Shown: in pieces, positions 11,129-19,925 of the stretch | Numbering within the stretch: the stretch's first letter is position 1 | Layout of the letters: every line of letters starts with the position of its first letter | Origin: Sternotherus odoratus | Lineage: Eukaryota > Chordata > Testudines > Kinosternidae | Direction: 5' to 3' | NCBI GenBank assembly: GCA_032164245.1 | Contig: JAVMKO010000003.1 | Coordinates: 43,340,890-43,404,889 of the forward strand | DNA length: 64,000 nt | The notes under the pieces: generated by a model | What the model was told of the DNA's origin: nothing | What the model saw: only the letters and a program-made list of their open reading frames with translations | Database searches by the model: none | Translations under genes and position numbers: made by a program

Positions 11129-11418
11129 GCCTGGTAGAAATGGGATAGACGGTTCACAAATAGGGGGGCAGCTATAGAGTTGGAGGCTGGCTCGGCGTCC
11201 CCGGGCGCAGCTTCAAAAGGTCGGCCTGGGTCCGGGGGGGTGGTTGTTCCCTGGGCCCTGAGGCTGGCGAGAGGAGGAGCGTTGTCGGCCCCTACTATTA
11301 CCCCTCCCGCCCCTTCTAGGCTGATCCCTCCTGTAGGGAGGGGCCTGATGGGGTCTGGCTGGCGGGGGCGGGGGAGCTCTAAAGGGTCTTCTTTGGCCTT
11401 GCGGTGTATGCAAGCCAA
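9289..11418 (-). CDS. DIRS reverse transcriptase, RNase H, methyltransferase-like
   Basis: This open frame of 709 codons is the replication polyprotein. RT motifs are visible: LDLKDAYFHI near residue 221 (first catalytic Asp), LPFGLSSAP near 250, and the YLDDWL active-site box near 285. RNase H follows, with VTDASALGWGAHL near 450, the block LRAVRLACQTF, LTDNTAS, and N-VLADSLSR. The last 120 residues (DLFATKANRK..., YAFPPFPL, LIAPAWPRQHWY) match the DAM-like methyltransferase domain that DIRS elements carry after RNase H; its function is unproven. The frame overlaps the gag end by about 206 nt in a +1 register, and overlaps the recombinase frame for its whole length after 11128. The true N-terminus is uncertain because the first 90 residues look linker-like. 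No stop codons or frameshifts are seen. Confidence 0.93.
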   Translation of the reverse strand: MACIHRKAKEDPLELPRPRQPDPIRPLPTGGISLEGAGGVIVGADNAPPLASLRAQGTTTPPDPGRPFEAAPGDAEPASNSIAAPLFVNRLSHFYQAWSSITSDKWVLSLVEVGYSIQFSVLPPTRPPCPSLFRDPSHEQLLEQEVQTLLSLGAIEEVPQEFRGKGYYSRYFLIPKAKGGLRPILDLRGLNSYIKKLKFRMLSLAVIIPAMDQGYWFAALDLKDAYFHISIIPSHRRFLRFVMGSRHYQFTVLPFGLSSAPRVFTKCVAVVAAFLRRNGIHVYPYLDDWLIRAQSRERLLTQITFIKATLLKLGLILNVPKSTLIPTQRIEFIGVILDSRRARAFLPLSRAKAMGDIIRPLLRSPMTTARNCMVLMGHMAACTYVVPFARLHLRPLQTWFAKVYNQRRDPLDLVVTLPLKVRQSLYWWLQPTSLGSGVPFHKPQPSITLVTDASALGWGAHLGKATTQGLWSQEELSLHINVRELRAVRLACQTFQSLLRGKSVSVLTDNTASMFYINKQGGARSSLLCKEALALWEFCIPRGIYLTAAYLPGVQNVLADSLSRSFRGHEWSLRPDVAHSIFQRWGFPRLDLFATKANRKCHRFCSLLNLSPGSQGDAFHTLWTGGLLYAFPPFPLVHKVLAKARQDKASVILIAPAWPRQHWYTSLLSLCVTTPITLPLSPTLISQDHGRMLHPNLQSLHLTAWYIRG

Positions 11419-13468
11419 GAGAGCGGAGCATCGCCCTTGAGTCCTTCATGGACTGCAGTTTTTTGTCCGTATCAACGGCAAATAGCCCCTGCTTGTCGAA
11501 CGGCAAGTCTTGTATGGTCGCCTGCACAGGTGGGGGAATACCAGAAACATGCAACCAGGCACCCCGGCGCATGGATACCGCTGTGCCTAGTTGCCGCGAA
11601 GCTGAGTCTGCTGCGTCCAGTGCGGCCTGCAGGGCAGCTCTGGAGACCACCCTGCCCTCTTGTACTATGGCCTTAAAGTCGTGGGCCGATTCCTTGGGTA
11701 AGGTGCCCTCGAATTTGGCCATTGTAGACCAGGTGTTGTAGGCGTATCGCCCCAGGGCGGCCTGCTGGTTTGCGATGCGTAGTTGTAGCGCCGCAGAAGA
11801 GTACACCTTCCTGCCCCAGAGGTCCAACTTCTTAGAGTCATGCGACTTTGGGGTAGGTCCTGTCTGGCCTTGCCGCTCCCTATGGTTCACTGCATCCGCA
11901 ACCAGGGAGCCTGGCGGGGGGTGCGTGAAAAGGTACTCGTACCCCTCCCTTGGTGCGAAGTACCGGCGCTCCACTCCTCTAGCTGTAGGTGGAAGCGAGG
12001 AGGGGGTCTGCCATAGGGTGTCCATGGTGGATTTAACTTTGCGCATAAAGGGCAAGGCTATTTGAGGCGGCGAGTCGGAGGAGAGGATGTCCACATTGGG
12101 ATCCTCCTCGTCCCCTTTAATTTCCTCAGGCTGGAGATTGAGGTTTTGTGCCACCCTCCTCAACAGATCCTGATGGCCCCTAATGTCCATGGGTGGCAGA
12201 TTATAGGACGAGCCCGCCACTGCGTCGTCCGGGGACGATGAAGAAGAGCCCGGTTGAGGGTTCTCCATTTGGGTGTCCTCCTGGAAGGGGTGTTGGATGG
12301 GATCACCCCCTTGCGCTTCCTGGAGTACAGACTGGCTGTCAGAAGTTCCAGGAAGATGCTCGTCCCCAGGCCCCTCCGATTGGGGTCTGGTGATAGTGGC
12401 ACACACCGGACCCTTTGGTACGGAAGGCCAAGATGCCACTGACGGAGGCCCCTGTGCTTGGTGGCATGCAAACGGGGTCCAGAAAGGCCATTGGGGAGGG
12501 CCTTGCTCTACCATCGCATATGGCTGTTGGTGCCGTCGATGGGAGGAGTGCCGGTGCCGTGAATGATGGTGCCGAGAGCTATGGCTATGTCGAGACCTGG
12601 ACCTCGACGAGGATGCATCCGACTCTGAAGAATAGTCGGACTGCGACCAGGGCGGTGCCGTGCCCTCCGGTGCCGTGACCCTGGAGTACATCTCCGGCTT
12701 CCCGGGGAACCTCGGTGCCTGCGGTGCGGTGCGAGCCGGTGCGGGTATCAGCGGTGCCGCTGAGATAGCCGGTGCCGCTAGAGCCGAGTTCGCCGGTACC
12801 GCCGTCACCGGCACGGGCGGGATGGTTGGAGCCACGGTGCGGGGGACCGGTGCCGGGACCGCAAACTGCGGTGCCGGGTCGACCGTGGTACCGATAAGGT
12901 CCACCACTGCCTCGAACGCCTCTGGGGTTGAGGGCAGTTCCAATTCCGGCACCTCGGTTCCTCGAGAGGGCACTATCTCCGGGGAGATGGCCCTGGGCTC
13001 CGGTGCTAGTATCGGTGCGCGCTCTGAACGGGGCCGCCTCGCGCGCTCCGGAGCTGCTGGCACCATCGAGGGATCACCCGTGCCCTTGCGCACCGGGGAG
13101 CGCCCTCTAGATCTCTTGGAAGGGACCGGCGACTGAGACCGGTGCCTTCTGGAGGAGGAGGAGCCGTGCCGTGGCGACCGGTGCCGAGGTGTTCTCGGGC
13201 CCTTCGGCGTCGCGGTGCCGCGCACCGACGCCGGTGCGCTGCTAGAAGTAGAGGGCTCCGTTGGTGGCTGAAGTGCGGATTCCATCAGGATTAGCTTCAG
13301 CCTGGAATCCCTCTCTTTTTTAGTGCGCGGTTTGAATCCCTTACAGATCGCGCACTTCTCAGTCTGATGACCCTCTCCCAGGCACTTGAGGCAGCGGGAG
13401 TGAGGGTCACTAATTGGCATAGGCTTGCCGCAGACTTTACAGGCTTTGAACCCTGACGCCCCAGGCAT
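11213..13468 (-). CDS. DIRS gag-like protein
   Basis: This open frame of 751 codons is the first of the element. The N-terminus has zinc ligands spaced as Cys10, Cys13, Cys26, Cys29, His34, Cys39 and Cys42, a knuckle-type nucleic-acid binding arrangement. It is followed by a basic Ser/Arg-rich part, then a long Pro/Ala/Val-rich low-complexity part coded by CGGTGCC-like repeats (about 12650-13250). A Ser/His/Arg-rich tract follows near residues 285-315. A conserved alpha-helical part comes next (ALQLRIANQQAALGRY region, near 580), and the C-terminus is rich in Arg, Gly and Pro. Gag proteins of DIRS elements are presumed to package element RNA. The start is the first ATG after the terminal repeat, about 175 nt downstream of the predicted transcription start. 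A degraded homologue (40.06-41.0 kb) keeps the CGKPMP motif. The frame ends in TGA and is otherwise intact. Confidence 0.88.
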   Translation of the reverse strand: MPGASGFKACKVCGKPMPISDPHSRCLKCLGEGHQTEKCAICKGFKPRTKKERDSRLKLILMESALQPPTEPSTSSSAPASVRGTATPKGPRTPRHRSPRHGSSSSRRHRSQSPVPSKRSRGRSPVRKGTGDPSMVPAAPERARRPRSERAPILAPEPRAISPEIVPSRGTEVPELELPSTPEAFEAVVDLIGTTVDPAPQFAVPAPVPRTVAPTIPPVPVTAVPANSALAAPAISAAPLIPAPARTAPQAPRFPGKPEMYSRVTAPEGTAPPWSQSDYSSESDASSSRSRSRHSHSSRHHHSRHRHSSHRRHQQPYAMVEQGPPQWPFWTPFACHQAQGPPSVASWPSVPKGPVCATITRPQSEGPGDEHLPGTSDSQSVLQEAQGGDPIQHPFQEDTQMENPQPGSSSSSPDDAVAGSSYNLPPMDIRGHQDLLRRVAQNLNLQPEEIKGDEEDPNVDILSSDSPPQIALPFMRKVKSTMDTLWQTPSSLPPTARGVERRYFAPREGYEYLFTHPPPGSLVADAVNHRERQGQTGPTPKSHDSKKLDLWGRKVYSSAALQLRIANQQAALGRYAYNTWSTMAKFEGTLPKESAHDFKAIVQEGRVVSRAALQAALDAADSASRQLGTAVSMRRGAWLHVSGIPPPVQATIQDLPFDKQGLFAVDTDKKLQSMKDSRAMLRSLGLHTPQGQRRPFRAPPPPPARPHQAPPYRRDQPRRGGRGNSRGRQRSSSRQPQGPGNNHPPGPRPTF

Positions 13469-13633
13469 AACCCGGCGTCAGAGATCTAACACTACTTAAC
13501 AACTACTTAACACTAAAGAACTATAACAATGCTAACGATAAGAACAATTAACCCTAAATACCTAACTAACTAGAAGAACAAGATACCGCTACTGACAAAG
13601 GAGTAAGCTGTTCCAGCCACCGCCAAGGACGGA

Positions 13634-13799
13634 AAGAAGGAACTGAGCGGGGGGTGGGTCGGCAGGGGCATATATACATGGCCATAAGGGCGCCACTCCA
13701 GGGGTCGCCCCTGCCGACCCTACGGGTACCGCTGGGGAAAAGCTGTCCGACCGGGCATGCGCGGAACGCACACACACATATGGGAATGGACATGAGCAA
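13634..13799 (-). repeat. DIRS right (element 5') inverted terminal repeat
   Basis: Exact 166-bp inverted copy of 7921-8086. It is followed by a 15-bp outer extension to 13814 that ends in a GAA-rich stretch. Identity of the two repeats indicates little time since they were last copied. Confidence 0.93.
13644..13676 (-). promoter_or_regulatory. Putative promoter in the DIRS 5' ITR
   Basis: Read on the minus strand, TATATAT begins at 13676. An initiator-like CTCAGTT has its A at 13644, 32 bp downstream, which is the classic TATA-to-start spacing. Transcription would then start near the inner edge of the ITR, so the RNA would lack most of the 5' repeat. That is consistent with the need for an internal complementary region. 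Predicted from sequence only. Confidence 0.5.
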
Positions 13800-13814
13800 G
13801 CACTCGAAGAAGAA

Positions 13815-14406
13815 GCATGTGTACTAAACTCCAAAAACATTTCAGCAGGATGTATTACTATAATGCAAATCTGTACCAGCCAGCAAAATAATGTCAAACA
13901 ACAACAGTAAAGTGATTTCCATGCAAATTTTTAAGGGGTCCTATATTGACCTCAAAGAAAGTGAAAATACTATGAATACAAATTTCACTACCATTTTTAA
14001 AATGCCAAAGGGAATGAAGTATAAACTGCTGTGAAACAATTAAGATTGTGGCCTAAAACTCACGACACGAACATCAGAAAATTTGAGTTAGTTCTGCCAC
14101 AGCACGTGCACCTCACTCATGCTGTGTCTGGGCAGTGTAACATACATGGGATGTAAGGTAACCCACTTTTCTGAACTCCCCTAATAGATGACCATCTGTG
14201 CTGCACAAGTGGCCAATGTGAATGAGCTAAGAAAACTGCTGCGACTAAATGTTTTGCTTTTCTACATCAGTCAATACCAGGCTAAAATGTGTGTTGTGTT
14301 TACATATTACATTCCAATTCTGAAATAATATAGTACATTTTAGCAGCCCACTATTGTACTACACACATTTTAAAACAGGGCATTCATTCCTGTTTCCTTT
14401 TAATCC
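13815..14406. other. Non-coding stretch between DIRS and solo LTR
   Basis: AT-rich host DNA. No gene or repeat family was recognised. Confidence 0.4.
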
Positions 14407-14411
14407 TATAG

Positions 14412-15323
14412 TGTAACGGCTTCGGTCACTCACCCGGCAGCACCCCCGTCTGGTCGTCTGGGAATTAGCTCTTGTTGACCCAGGAGCGCCCTCTGCCGGC
14501 CGACCTCCGCTTCTCCACGCCGGCCCCGTGTCCCTCCTGGACCCCGGAACCCCTTGCTGAGGGTGCCGCACCCTTGCACTACCCTCCTTGTCTCAGGGTC
14601 TCCCCTCCCTGGGGAACCCAACACCCACTATCCCCAACTTGCCTCAGATACGGCCACTGCCAGTCACCACTGCCTCAGTCTCTCTGAGGCTGACTGCAGT
14701 CTCATGGCTACTCATCACCGGCAAGAAGGGGTTGGCCTGCTGCTCTTATCAGCCCAGGGGCCGCCCCCTTGCAACCCCCAGTACCCCGTGGGTCGGACCT
14801 TCCCTAGGCTCAGCAAGCTGGGGCCCTCTCACTAGAGCTTAGGCTCCCTGGCTCCCAGCTGCCTTGCCCTCGCCCTGTCCCAGTCCAGGTACTTTGATAA
14901 AGGCTCCCTGCAGCCAGGCCTTGTCTCCCTCTGCTTGCAGAGGAGACTGCCCCCTTGCAATCCCCAGTACCCCGTGGGTCGGGCCTTCCCTAGGCTCAGC
15001 AAGCTGGGGCCCTCTCCCTAGAGCTCAGGCTCCCTGGCTCCCAGCTGCCTCACCCACACCCTGTCCCAGTCCAGGTACTTTGCAGCCAGGCCCTGTCTCC
15101 TGCTGCCTACAGAGTAGACTGACCTTCAGAGTAAACTCACTCTCCCCCTCTCTCTTTAACTCCTGCCTCCCAGGCTTTTATACAGCCTGGAATGTTTGGG
15201 GCGTGGCCACACAGCTGAGCCTGCTTTCCACTTAAGCCTGCTAGCAGGCTCAGCCAGCTACAAACCCTCTTTCCAGGGCTATTCCAGCCCTGGCCGGCAG
15301 GGAGCGGGGAGCACCCCGCTACA
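14412..15323 (-). mobile_element. Solo LTR of an LTR retrotransposon
   Basis: This 912-bp unit begins TGTAGCGGGG and ends CGTTACA on the minus strand (TG...CA ends). It is flanked by the identical pentamer TATAG at 14407-14411 and 15324-15328. A TATAAAAG box lies at 15175-15182, about 145 bp from the LTR 5' end, as expected for a U3 promoter. No internal coding region or second LTR is present, so this is a recombined solo LTR. A 5-bp duplication fits Ty3/Gypsy elements or some endogenous retroviruses; the family was not determined. Confidence 0.85.
14763..15120. repeat. Tandem duplication inside the solo LTR
   Basis: Copy one is 14763-14948 (186 bp) and copy two is 14949-15120 (172 bp). They are near identical apart from a 14-bp deletion in copy two just after 'ccaggtactttg'. 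Both start with 'gcccccttgcaa' and end with 'agact'. Confidence 0.8.
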
Positions 15324-15328
15324 TATAG

Positions 15329-15899
15329 ACACAAATTCTAATCTGAATTCTAATTCTAGGTTAGTTTATCATACTCATGTTACATTTTTAATGACCGCAT
15401 CAAAGGTGCTTTGCTTTGTATAATAGATTGAAATCAATAGCATTAGAGGTAGCAAGAAGGAGAAATACTCAGATGGGATGAAGAATGCAAGAAGTAAGCA
15501 AGGTGGAGGAGGGGGGAAATAGGTGAAAGGATGGAGAAGTGGAAGAACAGAGTTCCTAGCAGATACAAATTTTGCCCTTATATATATTTACCAGATCATG
15601 GACAAAGAAGAATGAGGATGGAGTACAGTGGTTGACAAATGAAAGCTGGTGAAGAGATGCTAGAGATTAGAGGTCTGCTTGTTGTGAGAATCAAGGGTTA
15701 ATTAAGAGAGCTGGGTAGATTCCTAGGTAGACTCGGTGATAGCCACCTAGATTCTCAATGGTCCTGCCCCATGTTTTTTATTGAAAGAAATGAGATTCAT
15801 TTTTCTTTTTATACATTTTATTAAAGCTAATAAAAAAACCACACATCTCAATAAAACTAAACTACTACTAATGCTTGAGAAATAAGCAATATTTCTCAT
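15329..15899. other. Non-coding stretch, no gene recognised
   Basis: AT-rich sequence. No gene or repeat family was recognised. Confidence 0.4.
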
Positions 15900-16262
15900 A
15901 ACGTAAGAACCAGGGGTCATCAAATAAAATTAATAGGCAGCAGGTTTAAAACAAATAAAAGGAAGTATTTCTTCACACAATGCACAATCAACCTGTGGAA
16001 CTCCTTGCCAGAGGATGTTGAAGACCAAGACCATAACAGGGTTCAAAAAAGAACTAGATAAATTCATGAAGGATAGGTCCATCAATGGCTATTAGCCAGG
16101 ATGGACAGGAATGGTGTCCTTAGCCAGAAGCTGGGAATGAGTGATGGATCTCTTGATATCCTGTTCTGTTCATTCCCTCTGGGGCACCTGGCACTGGTCA
16201 GAAGACAGGATACTGGGCTAGATGAACCTTTGGTCTGGCCCAGTAGGGCCATTCTTATGTTA
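15900..16262 (+). mobile_element. CR1-group LINE 3' end
   Basis: The start reads as the last coding part of a LINE: the block 'cacaatgcacaatcaacctgtggaactcc' is followed by a stretch beginning 'ttccatgccagaggatgttg'-like sequence. The shared tail ends in 'tttggtctggcccagta' and 'cattcttatgtta'. The same tail occurs at 6237, 26604 (inverted) and 46300. It abuts the CR1 ORF1 remnant exactly at 16262/16263, cutting that gene within its GTND box. Confidence 0.8.
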
Positions 16263-17250
16263 TCATTAGTGCCCACATGGATGAAAAGCATGGGGTAGTA
16301 GTCAGAGGGCTGGATGATCCTCACATTTCCTCCGTAATGTCCTGGACACGGGACCCTGGCAGGCAGCATACTTCCTGGGATGCCATATCAGGGAGACAGA
16401 GGGGTGCCTCCATCCCCCTCAGAATAGAGTAACCAACCACCATTACCCTACGTTTGGACCCCAAGGATGGATGTAGACTGTTCTCAGTGGTAGCAGATGA
16501 CAGGACAAGGAGTAATGGTCTCAAGTTGCAGTGGGGGAGGATTGGATATTAGGAAAAACTTTTTCACTAGGAGGGTGGTGAAGCACTGGAATGGATTACC
16601 TAGGGAGGTGGTGGAATCTCCTTCCTTAGAGGTTTTTAAAGTCAGGCTTGACAAAGCCCTGGCTGGGATGATTTTGTTGGGCTTGGACTAGATGACCTCT
16701 TGAGGTCCCTTCCAACCTGATATTCTATGATTTCTTCCTGGGATTGGTGCGTGCAATCCTCCTAGCCTTGGGGATACATGGCTTCTCCTCCTTCACCTTT
16801 GGGGGTGACTCCTCATCAATCCTTGCCAGGGCAGCATATCAGTTTTCCATCACCATAGTGGGAATAGGGGTGGAGCACTGCCTGCTGCCAGAAGTAATCA
16901 GCAATCAGTGTCCTTCCTGTGACAGAGCCATATCCTCCTCCCCCAGTCAGCCTTGGATGTCTCCATATGAATACTCTCAAGGAATTCCTCATGGGCACAG
17001 ATGCTCCTCAGCCTAGCCATCACCTCCTGTAGCTCCTCCACCTGCTTCCCTGAGAGGTTTCACCAGCAGGCCCCTTTCACACCGGATGGTCCCCCCCCCC
17101 CCTCATCCTGGCTCTCTGAGTGGGAAATACAGGTCACAGTCTCTGCAAATTCACACCAGGATCTAGGCAGAGGCATCCATGTTTAGATTGTGTGTTTGAT
17201 ATAGGCGCAGGTGGAGACGACAGGGGCAGCATTTGCACTGGAAACGTGGC
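16263..17250 (-). pseudogene. CR1 ORF1 remnant (coiled coil and SGNH esterase-like)
   Basis: On the minus strand the first part (about 17060-16980) reads as a coiled-coil segment (QVEELQEVMARLRSI). After the inserted CR1 end, the frame reads RRVMVVGYSILRG and CCLPGSRVQDITE, and then FIHVGTND just before 16262. These blocks correspond to the SGNH-hydrolase (esterase-like) domain of CR1 ORF1; the usual GDS is GYS here. The gene is broken by the 16455-16735 insertion, by a C-run near 17091-17102, and by truncation at 16262. It is not functional. Confidence 0.7.
16455..16735 (+). mobile_element. CR1 3' end inserted in a CR1 ORF1 remnant
   Basis: Contains the CR1 C-terminal block 'ttcactaggagggtggtgaa' with the protein motif [18 protein letters not shown]. 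The standard 3' end follows: 'gacctcttgaggtcccttcc', then 'attctatgattt'. The sequence before 16455 and after 16735 belongs to one interrupted ORF1 on the opposite strand, so this is a nested insertion of about 280 bp. Confidence 0.85.
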
Positions 17251-18989
17251 CCTTCCTAACCACAGTGATTATATTACATATCCCTCCCACAAACTCCCTT
17301 TCAAACTCCCATTTGAAGTCCCCTATTCGTTAGCTTCCCTTGGGCGCCTAGCCTCTGGTTTTTAGGACCTTCTCTCCTAGGTCAGCCCTACCCCCTTGTT
17401 AATCACACAGGAAAAGGATGATTACAAGGGTGATTGTTCCCCGGATCATCCTTGATCAGCCTGAAAGGCTCAAAATGTCCCCAGAGACACAATCCAACTG
17501 GCCCAGTAACTGAAATAACTGAAAGAGAAAGACGACACAGCCAAACGAGCTCACCTCATCCCAAGGTTAGTATGTGCACCTTGTTTGTTCAGCAGGGGCA
17601 TCTCCTTCTGCCCTTCTCAAACTCTGTTTGCAGACCCCAGTTTGCTAGAAGATGAATAGCTTTCCCCCAGTCTAAGAGAATCCTAGGGTTAAAAAGCACC
17701 TGAGTGACTTAGGAGCCTCATCCCATTCACTGCCAATGAGGTGGATAGGCTTTAAACTTGGATGAACTAGAGGTCCAGTCTAACCAAACACTGACAATTT
17801 TGTTATTTATAAATGCTATTTTGACAAGGCAGAGACCTATGCTGAAAGAAGTAGGCACTGTGCGAAGCTTCCACATATTTCTATCATCACTATCAATCTT
17901 ACATTTCTATTCCTGAACTTGTCTTGAGCACAGATTGCCAATTCAGGTGAATTATTCCCTAGTGAGGATAGTATTACTTTGACCACTAAGGCTTAGGCCA
18001 ATACCACTATTCCCTAAGACTGGCAAGTAACACCACGTCTCCTGACTCCCAGTGTTGTGCTCAATCCACTTGCTAGGGATGAATGGTTCTATCTGCCTGA
18101 GTGTCTGAAGCCACAGGAATTTATCACAAGCCAGTGGCTGTTACAGACAACATACGATTTGCCCAAGATCACAGATGAAGTCTGGGGCAGAGGTGAGAAC
18201 TGACCACAGTTTTAATGTGTCGCACTCCAGTCCGCAAAAACATCCTTCCTATCTAACCATTTACCAGCCTGTAGCAGTGTTAAACCTGCTTTAAAGATTT
18301 GCAAGTGTGGCTTTAGTGCAACTAGTGCCTGCTCTAACATCCATTGAAGCCAAAAGAAAGATTTTTATTCTCTTCAGTGGGAGATGGATCAGGCCCCTAA
18401 CTAACAATAATAACCATTCCTAACTCATGTTACAGTATTATTATTTGTATTACAGAAATGCTCAGTGGCCCCAGTCATGTATGGTGCTATACAATCTGGT
18501 AGCACATGTGTGAAAGCACATGTCCCATCCACTGACTGATATGAGAACTTACCTCTTCCCTTGGAAGGGCCAAAGTTCATGCTTAGGTACCAAGGATAGC
18601 AGAAGCAGCTTCCAGAAGGGAAGGCAGTCCTCCCTGAATGCTAGTTAAGGTGGGAGGGAAAAAAGGAGGTGAATACATACTGAGAAATCCTAGGTTCCTG
18701 GAGAATCCTGCAAGTCTGAACTCAGAAGATGATCCAGAAGAACTAAAACATCATATGTTTGTCTTTTGGAACTGGCTAAGGCGAGTCACAAATTTTTGTA
18801 AACGGATTGGCATGAGCAGGTAGCTCTGGAAGGAGTTCTCTTTTGGACTTGGTTTAGATAGGCTAAACAATTCTTTGTAAAGCTTCTGTTTGGTCTCTAC
18901 AGGTGCTCACTGACTTTTCAACTGTGTTTGAGACAGCATAGGTTATAGAAAAATGGAAGGAGGCCCGGATTAAATGTGTTCATAACCCA
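17251..18989. other. Non-coding stretch, no gene recognised
   Basis: No gene recognised. 18428-18535 resembles the antisense of an old LINE/SINE tail ('ttatttgtattacagaaatg', 'ccccagtcatg', 'gctatacaat'), an assignment of low certainty. Confidence 0.35.
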
Positions 18990-19925
18990 GTGTTATCACA
19001 GAATTATAGATTGGAATTGGAAGAGACCTCAGGAGATCATCTAGTCAAACGCCCTGCTCAAAGCAGGACCAGCCCCAACTAATCCCAGCCAGGGCTTTGT
19101 CAAGCTGGCTTTAAAAACCTCTAAGGATGGAAATTCCACCACCTCCACAGGTATCCCCATCCAGTGCTTCACCACCCTCCTAGTGAAATAGTGTTTTCCT
19201 AATATCCACCCTAGACCTCTCCTACTGCAACTTGAGACCATTGTTCCTTGTTTTATCGTCTGCCATCACGGAGAACAGCCTCACTCCATCATCTTTGGAA
19301 TCCCCCTTCAGGTAGTTGAAGGCTTCTATCAAATCCCCCCCGTCACTCTTCTGCAGACTAAATAACCCCAGTTCCCTCAGACTCTCCTTGTAAGTCATGT
19401 GCCCCAACTCCAGGATCATTTTCGTTGCCCTCTGCTGGACACACTCTGATTTGTCCACATCCCTTCTGTAGTGTGGGGGACCAAAATGTGATGCAATATT
19501 TCAGATGCGGCCTCACTAGTGTTAAATAGAGGGGAATAATCATGTCCCCCGATCTGTTGGCAATGCTTCAACTAATGCAGCCCAATGTGCAGTTAGCCTT
19601 CTTGGAAACAAGGGCACACTGTTGACTCTCATTCAGCTTCTTGTCCATGGTAATCCCCAGGTCCTTTTCTGCAGAGCTGCCACTTAGCCAGTCAGTCCCC
19701 AGCCTACAGTAGTGCATGTAATTCTTCCATCTTAAGGTCAGGCCTCTGCACTTGTCCTTGTTGAACTTCATCAGATTTCTTTTGGCCCAATCCTCCGAAA
19801 TTTGTCTAGGTCACTCTGGACACTAGGTATCTACCTTTCCTCCCAATTTACTGTCATCCATGACCTTGCTGAGGGTGCAAGCCATCCCATCGTCCAGATT
19901 ATTAATGAGGATGCCAAGCAAAACA
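18990..19925 (-). mobile_element. CR1 LINE, 5'-truncated 3' end
   Basis: Minus-strand frames give CR1 reverse-transcriptase C-terminal blocks in order from high to low coordinate: MKFNKDKCRGL, KDLGITMDKKLNES, YLTLVRPHLKYCITFWSP, then [10 protein letters not shown] and [11 protein letters not shown]. The standard 3' end is at 19000-19060. Frameshifts and stops show an inactive copy. Confidence 0.92.

Larger units (their letters stand above)
7877..13814 (-). mobile_element. DIRS-type retrotransposon, apparently complete
   Basis: A 5.94-kb element read on the minus strand. In element order it has a right (5') inverted terminal repeat, a gag frame, an RT/RNase H/methyltransferase-like frame, a tyrosine recombinase frame, an internal complementary region and a left (3') inverted terminal repeat. 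This order defines the DIRS group, which integrates with a tyrosine recombinase instead of an integrase and normally leaves no target-site duplication; none is seen here. The inner ITRs (7921-8086 and 13634-13799) are identical in inverted orientation. The internal complementary region (8123-8221) reproduces both outer ends. All three frames are open with their key residues. The element is clearly more GC- and CpG-rich than its AT-rich flanks. Together these features suggest a recent, possibly still competent insertion. It lies about 10 kb beyond the LMBRD1 stop codon, on the same strand. Confidence 0.95.

Noticed and set aside
12160..13136. Several plus-strand and alternative minus-strand frames (up to 158 codons) over gag
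   Set aside because: They are shadows of the GC-rich low-complexity gag coding region and have no domain of their own.
7861..13830. Target-site duplication around the DIRS element
   Set aside because: No convincing direct repeat flanks 7877 and 13814; none is expected for tyrosine-recombinase integration.
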